Shown: positions 1 to 5,672 of the stretch, one piece after another
Layout: the number at the start of each line of letters is the position of its first letter
Position numbering within the stretch: position 1 is the first letter of the stretch
Assembly: GCA_036675505.1 (NCBI GenBank)
Contig: JAKFEW010000100.1
Span: 1-5,817 of the forward strand
Length of the DNA: 5,817 bases
Source of the DNA: JAKFEW01 sp036675505
Lineage (GTDB): Bacteria > Cyanobacteriota > Sericytochromatia > S15B-MN24 > JAQBPE01
Reading direction: 5' to 3'
Notes under the pieces: model-generated
Database searches by the model: none
What the model was told of the DNA's origin: nothing
What the model saw: the letters and a program-made list of their open reading frames with translations, nothing else
Program-made: the position numbers and the translations under genes

Positions 1-115
1 GCGCCACCGCGGCCCGCGTGCGCGCCGCGCGACCGGCCCGCCGGCTTCGCCCGCCCGGCCGCCCTGGCGCCTGGCTTGAGACGGCCGCCCACGGGGCGGA
101 AGGTCATCCAGGTCC

Positions 116-122
116 AGGGGAG
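116..122 (+). promoter_or_regulatory. Ribosome binding site fixing the start at 130
   Basis: AGGGGAG lies 7 bases before ATG 130. The upstream in-frame TTG at 76 has no comparable site, so this decides the start in favour of a normal signal peptide. Confidence 0.7.
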
Positions 123-129
123 TTCAAGT

Positions 130-1074
130 ATGTTCCAGCGCCTCGGTGCCATCGCCTCGGCGATGGCCGTCGTCCTGTCGTCGCCAGCACCCGCCTTCGC
201 CTGCCTGAGCTGCAGCTGCGGGGGCTCGGGCTCGTCCGCCGACCTCGGCGCGATCGGCGGTGCGGCCGCGATCTTCTCGATGGGCCACCGCTGGCTCATC
301 CAGGAGGGCGTCGGCCTGCGCGCGATCACGGGCAGCTTCAACGAGCGCGGGGACTGGAGCCCCATGCCCGTCGGCGGCTCGCTGCAGACCGTCCAGACCA
401 CGCTCGGGCTGAGCTGGTTCCCCTCCGCGGGCACGAGCCTCGGCCTGCAGGTCCCGGTGGTCGCGAACTCGCTCGACAAGGCGAGCTGGGGCCCGCTGGG
501 CAGCATCAACCCGACCGACCTTGACCGGGCGACCGGCGTGGCGGTGGGCGACGTGGCCGTGCAAGGCACCGCCAGGCTCTACGAAGGCACCAGCTGGGCG
601 CTCGCCGGCTGGGCCGGCGCGACCGCGCCGACCGGCAACGCCACCGGCGACCCGCAGGCCCTCTCGGGCGCGGGCGTCTGGTCCGGCTCGGGCGGCATGA
701 TCGCGCTGGCCCAGCCCGGCGAGTGGGAGCTCTCAGCCAACCTCGGCTACCAGCGCCCGCTCGGCCGGCCGCCGCTCACCGCCTCGACGTTCTACGTCGG
801 CGACGCCTGGCTCTACCAGCTCCAGGTGAACCGCCGCCTGAACGATTCGTGGCGCATGGGTGCGGGCCTCAACGGCTACGCAGGCCTCGGGCGTTTCGGC
901 GCCGGTGACCTCGCGGTGCCGATGGCGAAGATCAAGCTCATGCCGAGCATCCAGCACGCGTTCACGCCCCTTCATGGCGTGCGCGTCGCGCTCGGCTGGG
1001 ATCCGACCACCCTGGGCACCAATGCGATGACCGACCTCTCCGTTTACGCCGTCTTCTACCAGTACGTCCCCTGA
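130..1074 (+). CDS. Exported beta-barrel, transporter-like outer membrane protein with Cys-rich mature N-terminus
   Basis: A 314-residue protein. Residues 1-24 form a signal peptide: a short N-terminus with Arg4, a hydrophobic stretch, and AFA before the cut. The mature chain would start at Cys25 with the cluster C25-L-S-C28-S-C30-G-G and a Gly/Ser linker. The rest is built of alternating, aromatic-rich beta strands with Gly turns. A GDVAVQ segment at 140-145 and an APTGN segment at 166-170, then Gly/Ser-rich strands, recall the 'MetA-pathway of phenol degradation'/transporter barrel family (PF13557-like). The chain ends in an aromatic-rich strand (VYAVFYQYVP). I chose ATG 130 because an AGGGGAG site precedes it by 7 bases; the frame is open further upstream (TTG at 76), but that start would spoil the signal peptide. 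The gene lies 26 bp before a propeller lipoprotein, probably in one operon. The substrate is unknown. Export is well supported; barrel identity is moderately supported. Confidence 0.8.
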   Translation: MFQRLGAIASAMAVVLSSPAPAFACLSCSCGGSGSSADLGAIGGAAAIFSMGHRWLIQEGVGLRAITGSFNERGDWSPMPVGGSLQTVQTTLGLSWFPSAGTSLGLQVPVVANSLDKASWGPLGSINPTDLDRATGVAVGDVAVQGTARLYEGTSWALAGWAGATAPTGNATGDPQALSGAGVWSGSGGMIALAQPGEWELSANLGYQRPLGRPPLTASTFYVGDAWLYQLQVNRRLNDSWRMGAGLNGYAGLGRFGAGDLAVPMAKIKLMPSIQHAFTPLHGVRVALGWDPTTLGTNAMTDLSVYAVFYQYVP

Positions 1075-1100
1075 TTCGAGCCAGAAAGGCCTCCAAGACG

Positions 1101-2237
1101 ATGTACCAGAAGATGCTCCCGGCCGCCCTCGCGGCCTTGTTCCTCGCCGGCTGCCCGGGCGCGGGAATCGCGCCCACGCAGCCGGCCCAGCCCACGCTGC
1201 AGGCCACGAAACAGATCCCGGTCGGCAAGTCGCCCCATGGCATGGGCGCCACCGCCGGCTTCATCTACAACGCCGACACCGGCGATAGCCGCGTGTCGGT
1301 CATCGACGCGGCCAGCGACGCCGTCGTCGCCACGATCCCCTTCCCGGAGGGCAAGCCGGGCTACGTGAAGGCCTTCCACGACGGCAAGCATATGCTCATC
1401 ACCGACACCGTGAAGGGCGAGTTGCTCGTGGTCGATCCGGCCCAGGGCCACAAGGTGCTCCAGCGCATCGCCGTGGGCAAAGGCCCCGACAAGATCCGCG
1501 TCGGCGACGACGACAGGCGCGTGCTCGTCTCGCTCACCAACGAGGCGAACGTGGTCGTGCTGACCTTCGACGCCGATCGGTCGAAGGCCCCTGTGCGCAA
1601 GGACTTCGCGGTCGGCAGCGTGGCCGGCGGCACCTTCAAGCACCGCGACGCGGCCTTCGCGGGTGACTGGATCGTGTGCCCGAACTCGGGCGACAACAAC
1701 GTCAGCCTGATCAACCTCGTGACCGGCGAGGCCAAGCTCGTGACGGCCGGCAACAACCCGGGCCCGGTGGCCATCGGGCTGGCCGGCGCGGCGCCGGTGG
1801 CGGCGCTCGTCGGCAACGCCGCCTCGAACACGATCACGCTGTTCGAGCTGCCGGGCGCCACGCCGACCACGCTGTCGGACGTGGGGCTCGCGCCGTCCGA
1901 CATCGCGGTCGACCCGCAGCTCGGCCGGGCCTTCGTCTCGATGTCCGGCTCGAATGAGCTCACGGCGGTCGATTACGTCGGCAAGAAGGTCATCGGCAAG
2001 GTGCCGGTCGGCAAGCGGCCGGTCCACGTTTACCTGGCGCCCCAGTCGCACGAAGTCTGGGTCGGCAACGACGACGGCGAATCCGTGACCGTGGTCGACG
2101 GCGAGACGCTGCGCGTGAAGGCGACCGTGGCGACCGGCAAGGGCCACCACAAGATGGCCTTCTGGGGCACCAAGGCCTACGTCAGCAACATCACCGACAA
2201 CACCGTGTCGGTGGTCGACCGCGCGGCGATCGAGTAG
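1101..2237 (+). CDS. YVTN/YncE-type eight-repeat beta-propeller lipoprotein
   Basis: A 378-residue lipoprotein. Residues 1-17 are a lipoprotein signal with lipobox L15-A-G-C18; Gly/Pro after the Cys, not Asp, is compatible with outer-membrane sorting. After a Pro/Ala linker come repeats of about 42 residues, each with a P-x-x-I/V start, a central 'V-S-N'-like strand and a closing 'V-x-V-V-D' strand. I count eight, beginning near residues 44, 86, 129, 179, 220, 265, 307 and 349, with the N-terminal strand TKQIPVGK able to close the last blade. This is the YVTN/YncE/cytochrome d1-like propeller fold. His46, His181, His309 and His349/350 sit at matching blade starts. No CxxCH haem motif is present. 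A weak AAAGG site lies 11 bases before ATG. Probably cotranscribed with the preceding barrel gene. YVTN proteins bind proteins, polymers or cofactors; the ligand here is unknown. Confidence 0.9.
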   Translation: MYQKMLPAALAALFLAGCPGAGIAPTQPAQPTLQATKQIPVGKSPHGMGATAGFIYNADTGDSRVSVIDAASDAVVATIPFPEGKPGYVKAFHDGKHMLITDTVKGELLVVDPAQGHKVLQRIAVGKGPDKIRVGDDDRRVLVSLTNEANVVVLTFDADRSKAPVRKDFAVGSVAGGTFKHRDAAFAGDWIVCPNSGDNNVSLINLVTGEAKLVTAGNNPGPVAIGLAGAAPVAALVGNAASNTITLFELPGATPTTLSDVGLAPSDIAVDPQLGRAFVSMSGSNELTAVDYVGKKVIGKVPVGKRPVHVYLAPQSHEVWVGNDDGESVTVVDGETLRVKATVATGKGHHKMAFWGTKAYVSNITDNTVSVVDRAAIE

Positions 2238-2248
2238 GGGCGCGGCGG

Positions 2249-2267
2249 GCCGAATTTAAATTTCGGC
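2249..2267 (+). terminator. Hairpin after the propeller gene, possible terminator
   Basis: GCCGAA (2249-2254) and TTCGGC (2262-2267) form a perfect six-pair stem with a seven-base T/A loop, starting 12 bases after the stop codon. No T-tract follows, so it is not a textbook intrinsic terminator. It could also be an operator, or could stabilise the 3' end of the mRNA. It sits in the most AT-rich patch of the window (about 2251-2282). Confidence 0.4.
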
Positions 2268-2292
2268 TAACAAATATTCAAGGCCCGGCACC

Positions 2293-2314
2293 GCGAGCGC
2301 GATTGCGGGCTCGC
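2293..2314. repeat. Short inverted repeat in the intergenic gap
   Basis: GCGAGC (2293-2298) pairs with GCTCGC (2309-2314); an extra inner GC/GC pairing is possible with a GG bulge. It lies between the first hairpin and the hydrolase promoter. In DNA this GC-rich, such a repeat may be chance. Confidence 0.25.
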
Positions 2315-2362
2315 TCATCCTTAAACCGGCGAGAACGGCGCAAGGGGCGCGTCCCCCGCCCC

Positions 2363-2368
2363 TATACC
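2363..2368 (+). promoter_or_regulatory. -10-like TATACC, leaderless promoter of the hydrolase gene
   Basis: TATACC ends 7 bases before ATG 2376, so transcription starting at the usual distance would begin at or beside the A of the start codon. No Shine-Dalgarno sequence is present in the 20 bases before the ATG, and no convincing -35 box is seen. The leaderless reading is inference from spacing. Confidence 0.45.
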
Positions 2369-2375
2369 GATCTCG

Positions 2376-3959
2376 ATGCCTGACGCCTTGAACCTCACCC
2401 CGAGCACCCCCCGGACGCCGCGGCCGCCCGCGGCCCCTGTCGCCCGCGCGGCGACGGCGTCCGGCCGCCCGACGTTCGGCGTGGATGCGCTCGCCACCGC
2501 GCCGGTGCCGACCGCGCCGACCCAGGCCCCTCCGGACCTCACGGGCCTCACGGCCGAAGAGGTGAAGTTCGTCGGCGAGGGCTTCTTGCCGGCCAACTTC
2601 GCGGCGCTGCGCGAGGCCCAGCGCGAGGGCGGCCTGAAGGCCGCGCAGGCGCTGGCGCGCAAGGGTCTCAAGGGCCCGTTCTCCCGCCGCTTCGGCAACC
2701 CGGACGAGATGCTGCACGCCGCGCGCCGCTGGGAGAAGAACCCCGAGCTCGCGCGCCTGGTGAAGTCGGTCCAGCCCGGCGACATCATGGTCTACACCTG
2801 GAACAAGGACAACGACGTCATCTCCAAGGCCACCAAGGGCCCCTTCATCCACGCCGCCCTCTGCGTGTCGGCCGGCGCGCCGCCGGAGTTCATCGAGGCG
2901 ATCGGCCTCACCGGCGATATGGGCGACCCGGCAGGCAACAAGGTGCTGCGCTCGCAGATGTTCGAGCACGGCCACGACGGCGAGACGATCCGCGTGCTGC
3001 GGCCGGCCGCGAACATGACGCCGATGGAGGCCGAAAAGGCCGTGAGAAGGGCGATCGCCTACGCCGAGAGGCAGCTCGGCAAGCCCTACGATTTCGCCTT
3101 CACCGAGCACAACGGCAAGGGCTGGAACGACGCCTTCTACTGCTCGGAGCTGGCCTACAAGGCCTACACCGACCCGAAGGGCGCCGACCTCCCGCTGCCG
3201 ATCGACAAGTCGCCCGAGCGCGACATCGCCACCAGCGCGATGGCGAAGCTGATCGAAGGCCTGCGCCCGGACGACCCGGGTGCGCTGACCTTCAAGGCCG
3301 CGCAGCTCAGCGCGGACAAGGGCATGACCACCGACAAGCTGGTGGGCTTCATCGCGAAGGAGATCCTGCCGGCCACCGCGGCCACGCGGAAGATCGCCGA
3401 CACGCCCGAGCGGCGCGCGGCCGTCGAGGCGTCGCTCAAGCTGGTGATCGAGGGCAAGGCCTTCTCGGGCTTCCAGCGCGAGCTGCGCGAGCTGACCGCC
3501 GACGACCAGAAGGGGCGCCACGCCGGCATCGGCGGCTTCATCCGGCGCGTGAAGAACATCACCCAGCTCACCTGGGCCGGCGTGCAGGACGCCCGCGCGA
3601 TCACCAAGGGCGTGGGCTTCTGGCGCTCGATCGGCACGTGCTGGCGCGTGGCCCAGGCGGTCGGCCCGCACCTCGACGTCCTCACGGGGTTCTTCTTCGG
3701 CCCCGACGACCCGCGCACCAGGTCCGCGAGCAAGACGCTCGACAACCTCGACGCGCTCGCCCGCGACGCGCGCCGCTGGCCCCTCATCGGCCGCTTCTGG
3801 CCGGTGCCCTCGCGCCCGCGCCTCGAGAACACGCGCGACTTCGTCAGCCCGACCGACCTCGGCTGGGCCGATCTCCCGCACTGGGACTACAACGTGAAGC
3901 CCAGCTTCCCGATCGACAAGCCGGCCGTCGAGGCCAAGAAGCCGCCTTACCAGCGCTAA
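2376..3959 (+). CDS. YiiX/DUF830-like permuted NlpC/P60 cysteine hydrolase with long C-terminal extension
   Basis: A 527-residue protein in three parts. Residues 1-57 are Pro/Ala/Thr-rich, low complexity and lack a signal peptide. About residues 125-265 match the circularly permuted papain-like (YiiX/orthopoxvirus G6R) layout: G135-D136 at the domain start, His159 in FIHAALCV, Glu174 in EFIEAIG, then the PYDF segment and Cys256 in FYCSELAYKAY. A His-before-Cys order is the mark of the permuted fold, and the His/Glu/Cys set is intact. Residues about 280-527 are an extra region, helical at first, then rich in Trp/Arg/Pro, with no domain I recognise. Members of the wider superfamily cleave peptidoglycan amides or move acyl groups on lipids; the substrate here is unknown. 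ATG 2376 is the only start codon after the in-frame TAA at 2322. There is no ribosome binding site, fitting a leaderless mRNA. The stop codon overlaps that of the convergent desaturase. Fold confidence is good, function low. Confidence 0.85.
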   Translation: MPDALNLTPSTPRTPRPPAAPVARAATASGRPTFGVDALATAPVPTAPTQAPPDLTGLTAEEVKFVGEGFLPANFAALREAQREGGLKAAQALARKGLKGPFSRRFGNPDEMLHAARRWEKNPELARLVKSVQPGDIMVYTWNKDNDVISKATKGPFIHAALCVSAGAPPEFIEAIGLTGDMGDPAGNKVLRSQMFEHGHDGETIRVLRPAANMTPMEAEKAVRRAIAYAERQLGKPYDFAFTEHNGKGWNDAFYCSELAYKAYTDPKGADLPLPIDKSPERDIATSAMAKLIEGLRPDDPGALTFKAAQLSADKGMTTDKLVGFIAKEILPATAATRKIADTPERRAAVEASLKLVIEGKAFSGFQRELRELTADDQKGRHAGIGGFIRRVKNITQLTWAGVQDARAITKGVGFWRSIGTCWRVAQAVGPHLDVLTGFFFGPDDPRTRSASKTLDNLDALARDARRWPLIGRFWPVPSRPRLENTRDFVSPTDLGWADLPHWDYNVKPSFPIDKPAVEAKKPPYQR

Positions 3960-4753
3960 AACACCTGCATCGCGCGCAGCTCCGGCGCGGCCGCGTCCAG
4001 GCGCTCGGACAGGTGCGCCAGGTGGCACGTGGGCACCGCCGGGAACAGGTGGTGCTCCACGTGCCGGAACATGTGGTAGCTCACGAGGTTCTTCCAACGG
4101 CCGCGCAGCGTGCGGGCGATGAAATGGTGGCGATCGCAGCCATGGTGCACCGTCCAGACGGCGAAGAAGGCCGTGAAGCAGTGCCCGACGCCCATGGCCG
4201 CCACGTGGTACCACAGCGCCCCGGGCGGCGATAAGCCATAGACCGCGGCGACGATCAAGAGCGTGAGCGCGAGCTCGAGCCCGAGCCAGCGGCGCACACG
4301 CGGGCCCCCGAGGCGCCAGGCCGTGGTGTGCAGGATCACCGGGAACAGCGGGCCGACGGCGATCGCCTTCAATGCGCCCATCCGGGCGCTCAACGCCTCC
4401 ACGTCCTCGTCGTCCATGCAGTGGTGGTGGTGGCGCAGGTGGTTGAACTGCACGGCGTGCATCGAGCCGAGCATGAGCACGCTCAGGACCAGCATCACGG
4501 CCTCGGTGGCGGCGCGCGGCAGGCCGAGCGCGTAGTGGTAGGCGTTGTGGACCAGGCGCAGGCCGCAGAGGAAGAAGGCGAAGGAGCAGCCGAGCGCCGG
4601 GAGCAGCCAGCCCTGGTCGGCCAGCCAGAGGCTGGCGGCCAGCCAGGGCAGCGGGAGCCAGAGCTCGCGGAGCACCTCGTAGCGCGAGAGCCCGACGAGG
4701 TCCCGCCACGCGACGGATCGAACGCGCGGATCTTGCTGGATATCGGTCGCCAT
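3956..4753 (-). CDS. Membrane fatty acid desaturase (FA_desaturase family)
   Basis: A 265-residue integral membrane di-iron oxygenase of the fatty acid desaturase family (PF00487). The three histidine boxes are complete: H69-NAY-H73 (HX3H), H105-LR-H108-H109 (HX2HH, within a run of four His) and H231-VE-H234-H235 (HX2HH) followed by LFPAVPTCHL, a typical ending for the family. Hydrophobic segments at about 31-67, 82-98, 130-142, 158-173 and 180-200 would place the boxes on the cytoplasmic side. The enzyme would insert a double bond into an acyl chain using O2 and reductant. No ferredoxin, cytochrome b5 or reductase domain is fused or adjacent. A close relative acting on a carotenoid or other lipid cannot be excluded. 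The start at 4753 has a GGAGGG site 5 bases upstream and a TATAGG box beyond. Divergent from the GlsB-like gene. Confidence 0.9.
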   Translation of the reverse strand: MATDIQQDPRVRSVAWRDLVGLSRYEVLRELWLPLPWLAASLWLADQGWLLPALGCSFAFFLCGLRLVHNAYHYALGLPRAATEAVMLVLSVLMLGSMHAVQFNHLRHHHHCMDDEDVEALSARMGALKAIAVGPLFPVILHTTAWRLGGPRVRRWLGLELALTLLIVAAVYGLSPPGALWYHVAAMGVGHCFTAFFAVWTVHHGCDRHHFIARTLRGRWKNLVSYHMFRHVEHHLFPAVPTCHLAHLSERLDAAAPELRAMQVF

Positions 4754-4758
4754 CAGCG

Positions 4759-4764
4759 CCCTCC
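4759..4764 (-). promoter_or_regulatory. Ribosome binding site of the desaturase gene
   Basis: GGAGGG on the minus strand, 5 bases before ATG 4753. With the proposed -10 box, the transcript would begin almost exactly at this site, giving a 5' leader of only about 12 bases. Confidence 0.65.
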
Positions 4765-4771
4765 GGTCGTC

Positions 4772-4777
4772 CCTATA
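4772..4777 (-). promoter_or_regulatory. -10-like TATAGG upstream of the desaturase
   Basis: TATAGG on the minus strand, placing the likely transcript start near 4765. No good -35 match is seen at the usual distance. It abuts a perfect 10-bp palindrome at 4779-4788. Confidence 0.4.
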
Positions 4778-4778
4778 C

Positions 4779-4788
4779 CCGGATCCGG
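4779..4788. promoter_or_regulatory. 10-bp perfect palindrome, possible operator
   Basis: CCGGATCCGG is perfectly self-complementary and lies just upstream of the desaturase -10 box, in the spacer where a repressor would block RNA polymerase. It is short and GC-rich, so chance is possible. Confidence 0.25.
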
Positions 4789-4832
4789 CCCGGGCAGACG
4801 TCGCGCCGCCGCTCGCTTGTAGCGCGCGATTT

Positions 4833-4860
4833 GTCCGCGCCTTATGCTCGTCTGGCGGAC
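4833..4860. promoter_or_regulatory. Inverted repeat flanking a TTATGCT box upstream of the GlsB-like gene
   Basis: GTCCGC (4833-4838) and GCGGAC (4855-4860) are exact reverse complements separated by 16 bases, with centres 22 bp apart, about two helical turns. The spacer holds TTATGCT (4842-4848), the only -10-like box before the gene at 4891. A TTGTAG at 4817-4822 is a possible -35, but its spacing of about 20 is long. Either a dimeric operator over the promoter or a weak mRNA hairpin. Confidence 0.3.
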
Positions 4861-4878
4861 CCCACGCGGCCCCGCGGG

Positions 4879-4885
4879 AAGGAGG
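4879..4885 (+). promoter_or_regulatory. Strong ribosome binding site fixing the start at 4891
   Basis: AAGGAGG lies 5 bases before ATG 4891. It rules out the upstream in-frame TTG at 4831, which would add 20 non-conserved hydrophilic residues to a membrane protein. Confidence 0.8.
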
Positions 4886-4890
4886 CGGAG

Positions 4891-5160
4891 ATGTTGGGAA
4901 TTCTCGTGATGCTGGTGGTCGCCCTGATCATCGGCCTGGTGGCGGACGCCGTCGCGCCGGGCGGCATGCCCGGCGGCTGGGCCGGCGCGATCGTCGCGGG
5001 CCTGCTCGGCTCGGCCGTGGGCGGCTGGCTCTTCAGCGGCTACGTGCCAGCAGGCGCCACGATCGCCGGCTTCGCGCTGCTGCCGTCGATCCTGGGCGCC
5101 ATCGTGGTGGTGTTGTTGTTCAGCCTCGTGTCGCGCCTGTTCCACAGCGCCAGCGGCTGA
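4891..5160 (+). CDS. GlsB/YeaQ/YmgE family stress-response membrane protein
   Basis: An 89-residue, very hydrophobic protein with three predicted membrane helices at about 1-21, 28-49 and 56-82, joined by short Gly-rich loops. The pattern (GLVADAVAPGG, then a second helix with GLLGSAVGGWLF, then a third with ILGAIVVVLLFSLVSRL) is that of the 'transglycosylase-associated protein' family (PF04226), which includes YeaQ and YmgE of E. coli and GlsB of Gram-positives. Length fits the family's usual 80-90 residues. Its biochemical role is not established; members are often induced by stress, and despite the name no enzyme activity is expected. It has the strongest ribosome binding site in the window, suggesting high translation. 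Divergent from the desaturase, so the two may share control of membrane composition (inference). Confidence 0.92.
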   Translation: MLGILVMLVVALIIGLVADAVAPGGMPGGWAGAIVAGLLGSAVGGWLFSGYVPAGATIAGFALLPSILGAIVVVLLFSLVSRLFHSASG

Positions 5161-5170
5161 GCTGGGGCCG

Positions 5171-5192
5171 GGCCCGCGCTACTTCGCGGGCT
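5171..5192. terminator. Hairpin between convergent genes, possible bidirectional terminator
   Basis: GCCCGCG (5172-5178) and CGCGGGC (5185-5191) make a perfect seven-pair stem with a six-base loop, extendable by a G-T pair. The loop contains the stop codon of the minus-strand lipoprotein gene, and the stem lies 11 bases past the stop of the GlsB-like gene. No T-tract is present on either strand. Position supports a shared terminator; sequence supports it only partly. Confidence 0.4.
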
Positions 5193-5610
5193 GCTCCGAG
5201 GCCGGCAGGGTCGCGAGGACGTCTTCGAAGGCGGTCATCAACACAGCCTTCATCTCCTCGGCGGCCTTGCTGGTCAGGTTGCCGGTCACGGCCTGGCTGA
5301 GGGCGTGGTACCGCTCGAGCGCCTTTTCGGCGATCGCGAGCGCGTCCTTGCGCTTCTGCGCCTTGGCGAGCGTCTGCACGTGGTAGAGCGCCGTGCCCAT
5401 CCGCGCCACGTTGGTCTTGTTCGCCTTCGCCGGCGTCTGACGCTTGATCATCTGCTCGCAGACGTAGCGGATGTCCTTGCTGAAGTAGACGTTCTCGCTC
5501 TTCAGCGCGTCGATCGCGCCGGCTGAGCGCGGGGCCGGCGCGTGCATCGGCGCGGCGCCACAGGCGGACAGGACGAGGGCGATTCCGGCGAGCGTGACGA
5601 AGCGGGTCAT
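5179..5610 (-). CDS. Small helical lipoprotein of unknown function
   Basis: A protein of 143 residues (144 if the tandem upstream ATG at 5613 is used). It begins with a lipoprotein signal: Arg near the N-terminus, a hydrophobic core and lipobox L-S-A-C with the lipidated Cys at 17. Gly/Ala follow the Cys, so outer-membrane sorting is likely if the organism is diderm. A Pro/Ala/His linker of about 15 residues leads to a mostly alpha-helical, Lys-rich domain of roughly 110 residues with regularly spaced Ala/Leu, perhaps a three- or four-helix bundle, with one further Cys at 51. I recognise no family; there is no haem motif or catalytic signature. It is transcribed alone from a TATAAC box at 5643-5648 and runs convergently towards the GlsB-like gene, 18 bp away. 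Confidence 0.85.
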   Translation of the reverse strand: MTRFVTLAGIALVLSACGAAPMHAPAPRSAGAIDALKSENVYFSKDIRYVCEQMIKRQTPAKANKTNVARMGTALYHVQTLAKAQKRKDALAIAEKALERYHALSQAVTGNLTSKAAEEMKAVLMTAFEDVLATLPASEQPAK

Positions 5611-5616
5611 CATGAG

Positions 5617-5623
5617 TCCTCCT
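5617..5623 (-). promoter_or_regulatory. Ribosome binding site favouring the second of two tandem ATGs
   Basis: AGGAGGA on the minus strand. From the AGGAGG core the spacing is 4 bases to the ATG at 5613 but 7 bases to the ATG at 5610. The second ATG therefore has the better distance, though both may be used and the signal peptide works with either. Confidence 0.6.
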
Positions 5624-5642
5624 GGGCGAACGGGTCGCGATC

Positions 5643-5648
5643 GTTATA
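5643..5648 (-). promoter_or_regulatory. -10-like TATAAC upstream of the lipoprotein gene
   Basis: TATAAC on the minus strand, a five-of-six match to the TATAAT consensus. The expected transcript start is near 5636, giving a leader of about 25 bases that contains the ribosome binding site. No clear -35 is seen 16-18 bases upstream. Confidence 0.5.
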
Positions 5649-5672
5649 GCCAGGTAAAGGTCATGACTTGCT

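Noticed and set aside
2..79. Possible tail of an upstream gene ending at TGA 77-79
   Set aside because: The 25 visible codons give only Arg/Pro/Ala-rich sequence. Other frames are equally open, and nothing separates it from non-coding GC-rich DNA.
76..129. TTG start extending the barrel protein by 18 residues
   Set aside because: There is no ribosome binding site, and the extension would bury the signal peptide behind a charged segment; ATG 130 has a good site.
1056..2150. A 364-codon open frame antisense to the propeller gene
   Set aside because: Its product is Arg/His/Val/Asp-rich with no domain, a typical shadow of a GC-rich gene; the plus strand encodes clear propeller repeats.
4425..4433. 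Short GGT/GTG-like run (tggtggtggt)
   Set aside because: It is the complement of the His-His-His-His codons in the second histidine box of the desaturase, not a repeat element.
2256..4709. An 817-codon open frame on the minus strand
   Set aside because: It is opposite the hydrolase gene and out of frame with the desaturase. Its translation is low-complexity Arg/Ala/Gly/Leu-rich, as expected when GC-rich codons are read in the wrong frame. The hydrolase and desaturase frames have intact family motifs.
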